Shown: positions 17,801 through 27,047 of the stretch, piece after piece
Layout of the letters: every line of letters begins with the position of its first letter
Position numbering within the stretch: the stretch's first letter is position 1
NCBI GenBank assembly: GCA_019750915.1
Contig: JAIENY010000014.1
Span: 62,001-126,000 of the forward strand
Source of the DNA: Xanthobacteraceae bacterium
GTDB taxonomy: Bacteria; Pseudomonadota; Alphaproteobacteria; Rhizobiales; Xanthobacteraceae
Length of the DNA: 64,000 nucleotides
Direction: 5' to 3'
Program-made: the position numbers and the translations under genes
The notes under the pieces: model-generated
The model's input: only the letters and a program-made list of their open reading frames with translations
Databases searched by the model: none
What the model was told of the DNA's origin: nothing

Positions 17801-17831
17801 AATCGGCCCCGCTTTCGGGGTCGATTTTTTA
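17801..17831 (+). terminator. Intrinsic terminator of csbD
   Basis: ATCGGCCCCG and CGGGGTCGAT pair (one G-T wobble) around a short loop and are followed by a run of six T. It starts 14 bases after the csbD stop and abuts the convergent pabC. Confidence 0.9.
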
Positions 17832-17833
17832 TG

Positions 17834-18634
17834 TCAGCGGTAGATCGACGCCAGCAGGGTGTCATCGACCGCGCCATAGAGCAGATGCCCCTCGATTTCC
17901 ACAATCGGCGAGCATCCAAGGCTGTTGCTGATGAACGCCGTATCGACATCACGCACGATGTCGGCCCGCAACGACTGCTCCTGAACGTTCAATGCCGCAA
18001 TCAAGCGTTTTCGCGCAAGTCCGGGCAGGATGCCATCCGACAGCGGCGGCGTCAGCCACTCGCCGCCAACATGAAAAAAGACATTCCCCGCGGTTGCACA
18101 GGCGATATTTCCCCTGCCGTTCAGCATCAGTGCATCGGTTGCGCCTCTGCCGACAGCTTCCCGCCGCGCCAGAATGTTGTCGCCGTAGTTCAACGACTTG
18201 ATCCGCGATAACGGAGATTGTTCGTTGCGGCGCGTGACCTGACACACGATCATCCGTTGCGCAGCTGGTTTCGCCGCAGGCGCGCAGGTGATCAGCAGCG
18301 TCGGGCGATCCGGGTTGTCCGACACCCACAGTCCGCGTTTTGATGTCGGCCCGCGCGTCAGCGTGATGCGAATGGCGCTTTGTGGACAAGCGGCCTTCTC
18401 CAGCAATTCGACCACGGCGCCCATGATTACCTCGTCGTCGTAAGCGACGAACAAGCCGAGTTGATCGGCTGTATCTTTCAGGCGGCGCAGATGATCTTCA
18501 AACCACAGCGGATGATTACCGGTTGCAAGCAGCGTTTCAAAAACCCCGTCAGCCAGCGTGAAGCCGCGATCGGTGATCGACAGCATCACATCGTTTTCGT
18601 CCCCAAAAACACCATTGCACCACACCGCTGTCAT
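17834..18634 (-). CDS. pabC: Aminodeoxychorismate lyase (class IV PLP aminotransferase family)
   Basis: 266-residue fold-type IV PLP enzyme. Lys146 in SRIKSLNYGDNILARREA is the Schiff-base lysine. SITDRGFTLADGVFETLLATG is typical of PabC/D-amino-acid transaminase relatives, and ATAGNVFF binds cofactor phosphate. PabC converts 4-amino-4-deoxychorismate to 4-aminobenzoate plus pyruvate. The start overlaps the pabAB stop (ATGA), supporting this role over branched-chain or D-amino acid transaminase. Confidence 0.92.
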   Translation of the reverse strand: MTAVWCNGVFGDENDVMLSITDRGFTLADGVFETLLATGNHPLWFEDHLRRLKDTADQLGLFVAYDDEVIMGAVVELLEKAACPQSAIRITLTRGPTSKRGLWVSDNPDRPTLLITCAPAAKPAAQRMIVCQVTRRNEQSPLSRIKSLNYGDNILARREAVGRGATDALMLNGRGNIACATAGNVFFHVGGEWLTPPLSDGILPGLARKRLIAALNVQEQSLRADIVRDVDTAFISNSLGCSPIVEIEGHLLYGAVDDTLLASIYR

Positions 18635-20724
18635 GACGCACGCTCCGCGGGTACCAGCCGATACAGATCTTCATCGAACCGCCCGAACGCAGCCGTGACG
18701 AGCGTCCTGATCGACGCCTTCGCTTTTAACAGCATTTCGTCGTATTCGGCCTGCGGCAGCGAAGCCGCCACGACGCCACCTCCGACCCCGATATGGAAGC
18801 GGCTGCCCGTGGCGATGATCGAGCGGATCACGATGCTCAGATCCGCCGTGCCGTCGTCGCCGATCCAGCCAAGCGCACCAGAGTAGATACCACGCGGACG
18901 CCGCTCGAGACTGTCGATAATTTCCATGGTCCGCAGTTTCGGCGCGCCGGTCATCGATCCGCCTGGAAACGCGGCCTGCAAAAGATCCACGAATGTCAGG
19001 TCTGGCCGCAACTCGCCGACAACGGTGCTGACAAGCTGGTGCACAGTCTCGTAAGTTTCAACATCGAACAGCCTGGCGACCTTTACCGTCCCTGTCGCGC
19101 AGCAGCGCGACAAGTCGTTGCGCAACAGATCGACGATCATGGCGTTCTCGGCTTGGTCCTTCGCGCTGTTGCGCAGCGTCTCGATTAGCGCCTGATCGCG
19201 CGCGGCATCCGGATCGCGCCGGATCGTACCTTTGATGGGCTTGGTTTCAACGTGGCCCCGCGTGTCCGCTGACAGGAACCGTTCGGGCGACGCGCTGAGC
19301 ACGGCGCCGCCGGGCCACTTCAGAAACGCCGCGAACGGCGCAGGGTTGATCTTTCGCATGACGCGATAGACGCTCAAGGGATCGATCTCGGCATCGCAGG
19401 TCAGTTCGTTGGTCAGACATACCTGATAGCTCTCGCCCTCGGTGATCGCCTTGAGACAGCTTTCCACGCTTGCAATGTATTCTGACTGCCCCTGCGCCAT
19501 CACGAATGTCAGCGGCGGTTCCATCTTCCCCGTCGCGGGTTCGATTGTCTCCGCGCCCCTGCGCGCAATCTCCAAAAGCGTCTCTTCGATCCAGCGTTCA
19601 GCACGCTGTTGTTGATCGATATCGTCGACGGCGCAGACGTAGCCTTTGCGCTGTGTATGATCGATCGCGACAAAACGATCGGCGTGGATCAAAAGCACAT
19701 CGGGCGTCTGTGCATTCCGGATAACGTGCGAGCCGCAATCCTGCTGCAGTTCGTAGCCAAACCAGCCGACATAGCCACCGGCAAACGGACAAGGCGGCGA
19801 AGTCTGCGGAAGCTCCAGGGCCTTCTCTTTTAGATAGGCGAAGATCGTGCCCGGTTCTGTTCGTTGGCCATCGGATGTTTGGATGCTGACCGCCGCTTCC
19901 GCACAGCGATAGCTGATTACAGACGCATTTGGCCCCGATGCGTCGCCGAAATACGACCATTGCGACAACCCATCCGTGACAAGCGAACTGTCCAGCCAGA
20001 AGGCATGAGACGCATTGGCATGGAGCGCTGTGAAGACGGCGTCGGCATCGATTGTCTGCGGCACCTCGCGCCAGAATGCCCTGCGCCGCTCCGAGATTTT
20101 TGGCTTCGTCCGATGAAGCGCTTCTGCCACCAGCGCAGGCCGTCGCTGGCGCAGCGTCAGATCCCGAAAGTTCTGAAGAATGCGACGTCCGTGCCCGGTC
20201 AGGATCGATTCGGGATGAAATTGAACGCCCCATTGCGGGCGATCATGCCGCGCAATCGCCATCAGCAGACCGTCGTCGGTCCACGCAATCTCTTCCAGCA
20301 CATTCGGGAGTGGCGTCTGGATCACGAACGAATGGTAACGCCCGGCAGCGAATGTTTCAGGTACCCCGGCGAACAACAGATTGCCGCTGTGACGAACCCG
20401 TGAGGCGCTGCCATGAACCAACGCCGGCGCATGCGTGAGCATCGCCCCTGCACTCATGGCGATGCCCTGAAAGCCGAGGCAAACTCCAAGCAACGGCAAC
20501 GCGGCTTGTTCGATCGCGTCGCGAGACACGCCGAAATCCGCCGCGCGATCGGGCCGCCCCGGGCCTGGCGAGATCACGACGTTGTCGAAGCCGCGCTCCG
20601 CCAGATCGCGCCATTCGACTTCATCGTTACGAACGACGACCGGCGGCTCCTGATTGATGTCTCCGATCAGGTCCACGAGGTTGTAGGTGAAGGAGTCGTA
20701 GTTATCGATGATAAGGGTTTTCAT
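18631..20724 (-). CDS. pabB: Fused aminodeoxychorismate synthase PabA-PabB
   Basis: 697 residues combining both subunits. Residues 1-190 are the glutamine amidotransferase (MKTLIIDNYDSFTYNLVDLI, nucleophile Cys82 in GVCLGFQG, His170/Glu172 in QFHPES). Residues about 215-697 are the chorismate-binding domain, with ESYQVCLTNE, KPIKGTIRRDPD (the PIKGT lysine typical of PabB, not TrpE), NAMIVDLLRNDLSR and GGSMTGAPK. It makes aminodeoxychorismate for folate synthesis. ATG 20724 starts at the conserved residue. It begins 5 bases after the nodT-type stop with no clear ribosome site, hinting at coupling to the efflux operon. Confidence 0.95.
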   Translation of the reverse strand: MKTLIIDNYDSFTYNLVDLIGDINQEPPVVVRNDEVEWRDLAERGFDNVVISPGPGRPDRAADFGVSRDAIEQAALPLLGVCLGFQGIAMSAGAMLTHAPALVHGSASRVRHSGNLLFAGVPETFAAGRYHSFVIQTPLPNVLEEIAWTDDGLLMAIARHDRPQWGVQFHPESILTGHGRRILQNFRDLTLRQRRPALVAEALHRTKPKISERRRAFWREVPQTIDADAVFTALHANASHAFWLDSSLVTDGLSQWSYFGDASGPNASVISYRCAEAAVSIQTSDGQRTEPGTIFAYLKEKALELPQTSPPCPFAGGYVGWFGYELQQDCGSHVIRNAQTPDVLLIHADRFVAIDHTQRKGYVCAVDDIDQQQRAERWIEETLLEIARRGAETIEPATGKMEPPLTFVMAQGQSEYIASVESCLKAITEGESYQVCLTNELTCDAEIDPLSVYRVMRKINPAPFAAFLKWPGGAVLSASPERFLSADTRGHVETKPIKGTIRRDPDAARDQALIETLRNSAKDQAENAMIVDLLRNDLSRCCATGTVKVARLFDVETYETVHQLVSTVVGELRPDLTFVDLLQAAFPGGSMTGAPKLRTMEIIDSLERRPRGIYSGALGWIGDDGTADLSIVIRSIIATGSRFHIGVGGGVVAASLPQAEYDEMLLKAKASIRTLVTAAFGRFDEDLYRLVPAERAS

Positions 20725-20729
20725 CGCCG

Positions 20730-22247
20730 TCAAAGTCGGGCGGGCGCCGGCTCGACCGCCGTGGTTTCCGTGACCCCCGCAGGTGGATCGGGGAACGCCG
20801 TCTCCCAGCCGCCGCCAAGTGCCTTGAACAGCTGAACGAGATCGAGCGCAACATTCATCGTGCTGGTGGCCTGCTGCTGCTCGGCCTGCAGCACGGTTCG
20901 CTCGGCATCGAGCACCGTGAGGAAGTCCGTCACGCCGTCACGGTAGCGCGAGCGCGCCAGATCGAGTGCCTGACGCGCGTGCTGCACCTGTGCGTTAAGG
21001 CTCGCGCGGCGCTTCACTTCGAGGCGATGGGCGACCAGCGCGTTGACGACATCGTGCCAGGCCTGCAGCACGGTCTTGTGGTAGTTGATCGCCGCCTCTT
21101 TCTGCTGCTCGCCGCGAAGCTCAAGCGTATTGTGCAGCTTGCCCGCCGCGAAAATCGGAAGAGTCACGCTGGGGCCGACATTATATTGCAGCGAACTGGC
21201 ACCCTTCCAGAGCTTGGCGAAGTCGAGCGAGTCGAAACCGACCGTGCCGTTCAACTGTACCGTGGGATAGAATTGGCCGATCGCGACTCCGACATCGGCG
21301 GTCGCCGCATGAAGCTGATCTTCGGCCGCGCGGATATCCGGGCGGCGACGCGCAAGCTCGGAGGGAACGCCCAGCGGCACACGCGGCGGCGTCACCGGTA
21401 CGGTGCGCGGCGAACCAAGATCGGCGCGAACCGCGCCGGGCGGCAGATCGAGCAACAGACTCAGCGCATTGATGTATTGCGACTCCTGCTGCTGGAAAGC
21501 CGGAACCTGAGCGCGAACACCTTCAAGCTGCGCCGCGGCGTTCTCGACATCGAGCCCATTCTGCAAGCCCTTTTCCTGCCGCTCCCGCGCAAGGTTGAGA
21601 ACATCCTGCGCGACATTGATGTTGTGATTGGCGATGAAGATCTGCGTCTGTGTCCCGCGCAACTGGATGTAATTGCGGGCAAGCTCGGCAAGACTCGACA
21701 CTAGCACATCGCGGCGCTGATCGGCTGCCTGATCGACCTGAGCATCGGCGGATTCGACCTGCCGGCGGACTTTGCCCCAAAGATCAAGCTCCCACGATGC
21801 GTCGAAGCCGACATTATAATCGTTGATCGGATCGATCTTCGGCGGCGCTCCGCCGGTCAATCCGCCCAGAAGACTGACGATACCATTCTGGCTGTAAAGC
21901 TCGCGGGTGTATTTCCCATCGCCGTTCACCGTCGGCAGCAGAGATGCCGCCGCGACGCCGCGCTGGAAGCGGCTTTGCGCCAGCCGGATCGTCGCCGTCT
22001 GCAGGTCGAGATTTTCGTTAGCGACTCGCCCGGCAAGCCGCGTCAGGACCGGATCGCGGAAGGCGCGCCACCATGTCGGATCGGTCGGCGGCGGCAGCGG
22101 CGCGTCGGGATTGACCGGACCACGATCGCCATAAAAAGACTTCTCCGGCAGATTGGCATCGGGTTGCACGAAGTCGGGTCCGACCATGCAGCCCGCCAGC
22201 AACAGCGGCATCGACAACACCAGAAGACGTTTCAGTGACGCACGCAT
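20730..22247 (-). CDS. NodT-family outer-membrane efflux lipoprotein (TolC-like channel)
   Basis: 505 residues. MRASLKRLLVLSMPLLLAGC is a lipoprotein signal with Cys20. MVGPDFVQPDANLPEKSF and two OEP repeats follow (GRVANENLDLQTATIRLAQSRFQRGVAAASLLPTV and the C-terminal LDLARSRYRDGVTDFLTVLDAERTVLQAEQQ), the NodT/OprM pattern of trimeric outer-membrane channels. The start overlaps the DHA2 permease stop (TGATG), so adaptor, permease and channel form one tripartite pump operon. An upstream in-frame start was rejected because it lacks the lipoprotein signal position. Confidence 0.93.
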   Translation of the reverse strand: MRASLKRLLVLSMPLLLAGCMVGPDFVQPDANLPEKSFYGDRGPVNPDAPLPPPTDPTWWRAFRDPVLTRLAGRVANENLDLQTATIRLAQSRFQRGVAAASLLPTVNGDGKYTRELYSQNGIVSLLGGLTGGAPPKIDPINDYNVGFDASWELDLWGKVRRQVESADAQVDQAADQRRDVLVSSLAELARNYIQLRGTQTQIFIANHNINVAQDVLNLARERQEKGLQNGLDVENAAAQLEGVRAQVPAFQQQESQYINALSLLLDLPPGAVRADLGSPRTVPVTPPRVPLGVPSELARRRPDIRAAEDQLHAATADVGVAIGQFYPTVQLNGTVGFDSLDFAKLWKGASSLQYNVGPSVTLPIFAAGKLHNTLELRGEQQKEAAINYHKTVLQAWHDVVNALVAHRLEVKRRASLNAQVQHARQALDLARSRYRDGVTDFLTVLDAERTVLQAEQQQATSTMNVALDLVQLFKALGGGWETAFPDPPAGVTETTAVEPAPARL

Positions 22248-23836
22248 CAGTGTCCGCCTCCGCCTTGCGCGCCGCCGACCTTCGGCGACAGCATGAAGCA
22301 GAACGGCACGACAAGAAAAGCGACGATCGCGCAATAATAAAACACGTCCGAATACGCCAGCACGGCAACCTGTGACCTGAACTCCAGATACACGCGCCCG
22401 ACCGCCATGTCATGCACTGTCGCACCGACATGTCCCATCGCTCGCAGCGCCTTCTCATAAACGGCGACCAGTTGGTTGAACGGCTGATGCAGCGGCGTCG
22501 CCCATTGCGACAAATATTCCTGATGAACCTGAGAGCGTTGCGTGATTCCGGCTGTCGCCAGAGAAATGCCGATCGAGCCAAAGACATTGCGGAACATCGA
22601 GAACAGCGCCGCGCCATCGCTTCGCAGTTCTCGGGGCAAGGTCAGATAGGCGACGGTTGAGATCGGCACGAACAGAAATGCCAGAGACGCAGTCTGGAAA
22701 ATACGCATGATCACCAGCGTCTTGAAATTGATCGTTGTCACCAGGCCACTGGAGTAAAACAATCCACAGCCCATGATGATGAATCCAATCGCGATGACGT
22801 AGCGGGTTTGTAGCACTTTCATCACCCTGCCGACGATCGGGATCAGGATAATCACCGCCACGCCGCCCGGCGACAGGATCAGCCCGGCCCATGTCGCGGT
22901 GTAGTGAAGAATTTGCTGCGCGAATTGCGGAATCAGAACGGCGCTGGCGTAAAGAATCGCACCCACCGCGGCAATCATGATGCACCCCGCGGCAAAATTG
23001 CGATCCTTGAACACCTCAAGGTCGACGATCGGCTTTTTAGCGACCAGCAGCCAGCCGATCGCACCCAGAATGCCAATGAAGGCAAGCAGCGCCATGATGC
23101 AAATGAAATTCGACTCGAACCACGCGTCGTCCTCACCACGGTCGAGCATGATCTGAAGGCAGCCGAGCCCCATGATGATCAGCGACAGGCCGATATAATC
23201 GATACCCCGGCTGCGCTTCTCCTTCTCCCACGGCGGGTCCTCCACCAGAAGGTGGACCAGAAAGACAGCAATCGCACCGACCGGCACGTTGACGAAGAAT
23301 ATCCAGCGCCATGTCACCTGATCGGTGATGATGCCGCCCAGCGTCGGCCCCAGCACCGGCGCCACGATGGTGGCGATGGCGGTGACACCGAACGCCGCGC
23401 CGCGCTTGGCCGGCGGAAAGGTATCAAGGATGATCGCCTGCTGGTTCGGTTGCAGGCCGCCGCCGAAGAACCCCTGCATCAGGCGGAAAATAATCAACTG
23501 CCCCAAGCTTTGCGAGATGCCGCACAGAAACGAGCAGACCGTGAACATCGCAATGCAGATCATGAAGTATCGCTTGCGGCCCAGCGTGTCGCTGAGCCAA
23601 CCTGAGATCGTTAGCACGATGCCGTTGGCGACCAGATAGGACGTCAGCGCCCATGTCGCCTCATCGGAGCTCGACGACAGGCTTCCGGCAATATGCGGCA
23701 ACGCCACGTTGACGATCGTGGTGTCGAGAATTTCCATGAAGGCGGCCAGCGTCACAACCACCGCGATCAGCCACGGATTATGTTTCGGCTTCCAGCTTTC
23801 CGCGCTTACCGGACCGCTGGCTGGCGCCTCGCTCAT
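22247..23836 (-). CDS. EmrB/QacA (DHA2) family drug transporter, second copy
   Basis: 529-residue 14-helix MFS exporter. The first helix has AAFMEILDTTIVNVALPHIAGSL, a canonical DHA2 motif D1; the motif C region is VLGPTLGGIITDQVTWRWIFFVNVPVGA. Compared with the permease at 3011-4603 it is closer to textbook EmrB, so the two are unlikely to be a recent duplication. It sits between its adaptor (ATGA overlap) and NodT-type channel (TGATG overlap). The substrate is unknown and no regulator gene is adjacent. Confidence 0.93.
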   Translation of the reverse strand: MSEAPASGPVSAESWKPKHNPWLIAVVVTLAAFMEILDTTIVNVALPHIAGSLSSSSDEATWALTSYLVANGIVLTISGWLSDTLGRKRYFMICIAMFTVCSFLCGISQSLGQLIIFRLMQGFFGGGLQPNQQAIILDTFPPAKRGAAFGVTAIATIVAPVLGPTLGGIITDQVTWRWIFFVNVPVGAIAVFLVHLLVEDPPWEKEKRSRGIDYIGLSLIIMGLGCLQIMLDRGEDDAWFESNFICIMALLAFIGILGAIGWLLVAKKPIVDLEVFKDRNFAAGCIMIAAVGAILYASAVLIPQFAQQILHYTATWAGLILSPGGVAVIILIPIVGRVMKVLQTRYVIAIGFIIMGCGLFYSSGLVTTINFKTLVIMRIFQTASLAFLFVPISTVAYLTLPRELRSDGAALFSMFRNVFGSIGISLATAGITQRSQVHQEYLSQWATPLHQPFNQLVAVYEKALRAMGHVGATVHDMAVGRVYLEFRSQVAVLAYSDVFYYCAIVAFLVVPFCFMLSPKVGGAQGGGGH

Positions 23837-25005
23837 TTTAACGACACCGTCGGCACCACCGAGATACCAAGCGGCAGTGGGATGTTCGGATCCAGTCCGC
23901 TATCGATCACGATCTTGACCGGCACGCGCTGAACAACCTTGACGAAATTGCCCGTCGCGTTCTCAGGCGGAAAAGCGGTGAACTTCGATCCGGAGCCGAG
24001 CTGAATGCTATCAACATGGCCGTGCAAATCGAGGTTCGGATAGGCGTCGACGTCGATCTGGACCTTCTGTCCCGGACGCATATAGGCGAGCTGGCTTTCC
24101 TTGAAATTCGCCGTCACCCACACCTGAGGCGAGACGATGTAGAAAATCTGCTGGCCGGGCGCGGCGTAGTTGCCCTTTTCGACATTGCGTTTGGTGATCC
24201 AGCCATCCTGCGGCGCATAAACGACCGTCTTCGACAAATTGAGCCTGGCCTGATCGAGCTTGGCCTGGGCCTGCTCGACCTGCCCTTGCAACTGGTTGAC
24301 CTGCGCGTCGGTCTGGCCGATGCGCTGCTGTACCGGAGAATTTTCGACCAGCTGAGCGTCAGCGAGCGCAACCTGCGCCTTGGCCTGTTCGAGTGCGGCG
24401 GTCGCCGCATCGACCTCTTGTTGCGACGTTGCAGGCTTCGACAGCGATTTCTGGCGATCGTAGTCGGCCTGAGCTTTTGTCAGGTTGGCCTTTGCGTTTT
24501 CGAGTTGCGCTTGCGACTGCTGATACTGCGCGGGGAAATTCTTTCGGCCGATAGCCGCGCCGAGCTGTTGCGCGTCGTACTGTGCTTTCGCCGTCGCGAG
24601 TTCACCCTCCGCTTGCTCAAGGTCAATCTTGTACTGGCGCGGATCGATATGGATCAGTGGATCGCCGGCCTTGACGAACTGATTGTCCGTTACGTCGAGA
24701 GAAACGACGGCACCAGTGACTTCCGGCGCGATGGAAACAGCCCGGCCGTCGGTATAGGCGTCATCCGTGCTTTCCTCATTGCGGGTCATCAGCCAATAGA
24801 TCAGACCGCCGCCGACAAGCAGCGCACCGACAACAATGGCGATCCGAATCACGGCGGGGCGCCGCTTTTTCCGGGTTTCTTCGCCCTGACGTTGCCTCTG
24901 CTGGCTCGCACCATTCGAGCCGCCATTTTGCGCCGGCGGGCTTCCGTCGCCTTTCGACGTATCAACGGTCGAGGAAACGGTCTCATTATTAGGGGTGTCA
25001 GGCAT
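23833..25005 (-). CDS. HlyD/EmrA-type adaptor of the tripartite pump
   Basis: 390 residues. A hydrophilic Asn/Gln/Ser-rich cytoplasmic tail of about 50 residues precedes the helix VIRIAIVVGALLVGGGLIYWLM. STDDAYTDGRAVSIAPEVTGAVVSLDV opens the lipoyl domain, residues about 130-245 form a Gln/Ala coiled-coil hairpin, and VYAPQDGWITKRNVEKGNYAAPGQQ closes it. It links the inner-membrane transporter with the NodT channel in the periplasm. It is first gene of an operon that seems to continue into pabAB-pabC. The 261 bases upstream show no operator palindrome. Confidence 0.93.
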   Translation of the reverse strand: MPDTPNNETVSSTVDTSKGDGSPPAQNGGSNGASQQRQRQGEETRKKRRPAVIRIAIVVGALLVGGGLIYWLMTRNEESTDDAYTDGRAVSIAPEVTGAVVSLDVTDNQFVKAGDPLIHIDPRQYKIDLEQAEGELATAKAQYDAQQLGAAIGRKNFPAQYQQSQAQLENAKANLTKAQADYDRQKSLSKPATSQQEVDAATAALEQAKAQVALADAQLVENSPVQQRIGQTDAQVNQLQGQVEQAQAKLDQARLNLSKTVVYAPQDGWITKRNVEKGNYAAPGQQIFYIVSPQVWVTANFKESQLAYMRPGQKVQIDVDAYPNLDLHGHVDSIQLGSGSKFTAFPPENATGNFVKVVQRVPVKIVIDSGLDPNIPLPLGISVVPTVSLK

Positions 25006-25213
25006 CAGCAGAAACTAACCAGATGGGCGGGTGGCATATGCCATTGATGATGCGAGATTATGCGCTGAATCAACAATGCGCCGCAACGCATACGCCACTC
25101 ACCTCTGCTCTGCGAAATAAGCGTTTCCGCGGAATTTCAAAGCCGGGCGCAGTCTTTAACTCCCCGGCTGTATCTCACAGGCAACACTTCATCGGGCGAA
25201 GGTCCTGAAATCA

Positions 25214-25242
25214 GAAGCCCAGCCGAAAATCGGCCGGGCTTC
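25214..25242 (-). terminator. Hairpin downstream of flbD, probable terminator
   Basis: A 13-bp stem with one mismatch (GAAGCCC and its complement plus GCCGA/TCGGC) closes a short A-rich loop, 25 bases beyond the flbD stop. The T tract on the minus strand is weak (TGATTTC). It also separates the flagellar operon from the pump promoter. Confidence 0.55.
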
Positions 25243-25266
25243 TAACTGTGTTCCAATGGAACAATC

Positions 25267-26643
25267 TCAGGCCGCTGCGACCCCGCGTACCTCGCCGGAC
25301 CCCGGCGGGGGTATCGGCTGTCCCGCATCCGCATATTCGTTCAGCTTGTTGCGAAGTGTCCTGATCGAGATACCGAGGATGTTCGCTGCATGAGTGCGAT
25401 TGCCAAGGCAGTGCTTGAGAGTCTCGAGAATGAGATCACGTTCGACATCGGCGACCGTCCGGCCGACAAGGGCGCGCGTCACTTGCTCGGCGGCGAGAGT
25501 GGCGTGCGCAACCGCCGGCGAGGTCTTGGCCAGATCGAGCCGATCGCCGTCCGGAGACAGAATCGCATCAGCTCCGATCTCGTCTCCCTGCGCCATGAGC
25601 ACGGCGCGATGAATGGTGTTCTCAAGTTCGCGGACGTTGCCCTGCCAACGGTTGGTCGTGAGCACGCGCTTGGCTTCGGACGATAGCGGCCGCGAAACGG
25701 TGCCGTTGGCCTGCGCATATTTCTGAATGAAGTGCTGCGCCAATTCGAGAATGTCGGCCGGTCGATCCCGCAGCGGCGGAATCTTCAGGTTGACGACATT
25801 GAGCCGGAACAGCAGGTCCTCGCGGAAAGTCCCCTCGCGCACGGCCTCGGCAAGATTGCGGTTCGAGGTGGCGAGGATGCGGATGTCGACGGGCACCGGC
25901 CGTGTCCCGCCCACGCGGTCAATCACCCGCTCCTGAATGGCGCGCAGCAGCTTCGACTGAAGCCGCACATCCATCTCCGAGATTTCATCAAGCAGCAACG
26001 TGCCGCCGGTCGCCTCCTCGAACTTGCCGATGCGCCGCGCGATTGCGCCGGTGAAGGCGCCCTTTTCGTGCCCGAACAATTCCGATTCCAGCAGGTGTTC
26101 CGGGATCGCCGCGCAGTTGATCGAGATGAAAGGCCGCTTGGCGCGCTGCGAGCGGTTGTGAACGTAACGCGCCAACACTTCTTTACCGGTGCCCGACTCA
26201 CCTGTGATCATCACCGAAGCGTCGGAGCCCGCGATTTGCTGCGCCAGCTTCACAACCCTGGCCATCGCCTCATCGCGATAGATCAACTCGCGAGAGTCGT
26301 TGGCGACGGCGGCCAGAACCGCAGCGATCAGTTCAGGATCCGGCGGCAGCGGGATGTATTCCTTGGCACCCGCGTGGATCGCGGCTACCGCTGCTCGCGC
26401 ATCCGTGGTGATGCCGCAGGCCACGATTGGTACGTGGATGTGCTCGGCCTCAAGCCGCATCACCAGATCGCGAATGTCGATGGCGACGTCCACCAGCAGA
26501 AGGTCGGCGCCCTTGCCGCCCCGTACGACCCGCATGGCGAGTTCAACGTCCTCGGCGTGGGTCACGGTCGCACCGTTGTCCATCGCGATCTTCGTCGCGG
26601 TTGTCAGTTGGCCCTTGAGGGTCCCAACGATAAGAAGCCGCAT
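25267..26643 (-). CDS. flbD: FlbD-type sigma-54-dependent flagellar regulator
   Basis: 458 residues. Residues 1-120 are a receiver-like domain that starts MRLLIVGTLKGQ, lacking the usual acidic pair, while VDVAIDI keeps an Asp and AKEYIPLP keeps the Lys; this degenerate receiver is a FlbD trait. Residues about 130-365 are the AAA+ domain with GESGTGKE (Walker A) and GAFTGA (sigma-54 contact). The C-terminal Fis-type HTH is CLGNRTHAANILGISIRTLRNKLNEY. In Caulobacter, FlbD activates late sigma-54 flagellar promoters and represses the early fliF promoter. It is last gene of the fliF operon here, and a sigma-54 promoter lies before fliK in this window. Confidence 0.95.
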   Translation of the reverse strand: MRLLIVGTLKGQLTTATKIAMDNGATVTHAEDVELAMRVVRGGKGADLLLVDVAIDIRDLVMRLEAEHIHVPIVACGITTDARAAVAAIHAGAKEYIPLPPDPELIAAVLAAVANDSRELIYRDEAMARVVKLAQQIAGSDASVMITGESGTGKEVLARYVHNRSQRAKRPFISINCAAIPEHLLESELFGHEKGAFTGAIARRIGKFEEATGGTLLLDEISEMDVRLQSKLLRAIQERVIDRVGGTRPVPVDIRILATSNRNLAEAVREGTFREDLLFRLNVVNLKIPPLRDRPADILELAQHFIQKYAQANGTVSRPLSSEAKRVLTTNRWQGNVRELENTIHRAVLMAQGDEIGADAILSPDGDRLDLAKTSPAVAHATLAAEQVTRALVGRTVADVERDLILETLKHCLGNRTHAANILGISIRTLRNKLNEYADAGQPIPPPGSGEVRGVAAA

Positions 26644-26696
26644 GGTTTGCTCCTGTCAGTGTCCCGCCGTTTGCGGCGTCGGTTCGGTTTTGCGCC

Positions 26697-27047
26697 TCAG
26701 GCGCGTTCAGCCTTAATGATTTCCGTCATGGTCACGCCGAGCTTGTCCTCCACGAGGACGACTTCGCCGCGCGCCACCAGACGATCGTTGACGTAGATAT
26801 CGATTGCCTCACCCACGCGGCGATCCAGTTCCAGCACGGTGCCCGGTCCAAGCTTCAACAGATCGCTGACATCCATCTTGGAACGCCCCAGCACTGCCGA
26901 GACCTGCACCGGAACGTCGAATACCGCTTCGAGATCGGCAGCGACGCGGCCGCCGTGATCCTCTTCGACATAGACTGACAGATCGTCGGACGGCGGCGCG
27001 GCACCGTTCAAATCCGGCAACGGCACTTGATGATCATTGTCACTCAT
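26697..27047 (-). CDS. fliN: Flagellar motor switch protein FliN
   Basis: 116 residues. The N-terminal 35 are acidic and disordered; the rest is the SpoA/C-ring domain: LEAVFDVPVQVSAVLGRSKMDVSDLLKLGPGTVLELDRRVGEAIDIYVNDRLVARGEVVLVEDKLGVTMTEII. FliN forms the lower part of the C-ring and takes part in torque switching and export. The ATG at 27047 overlaps the fliH end by 8 bases, and GGGGAG lies upstream. fliM is not in this operon, as in Caulobacter. Confidence 0.95.
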   Translation of the reverse strand: MSDNDHQVPLPDLNGAAPPSDDLSVYVEEDHGGRVAADLEAVFDVPVQVSAVLGRSKMDVSDLLKLGPGTVLELDRRVGEAIDIYVNDRLVARGEVVLVEDKLGVTMTEIIKAERA

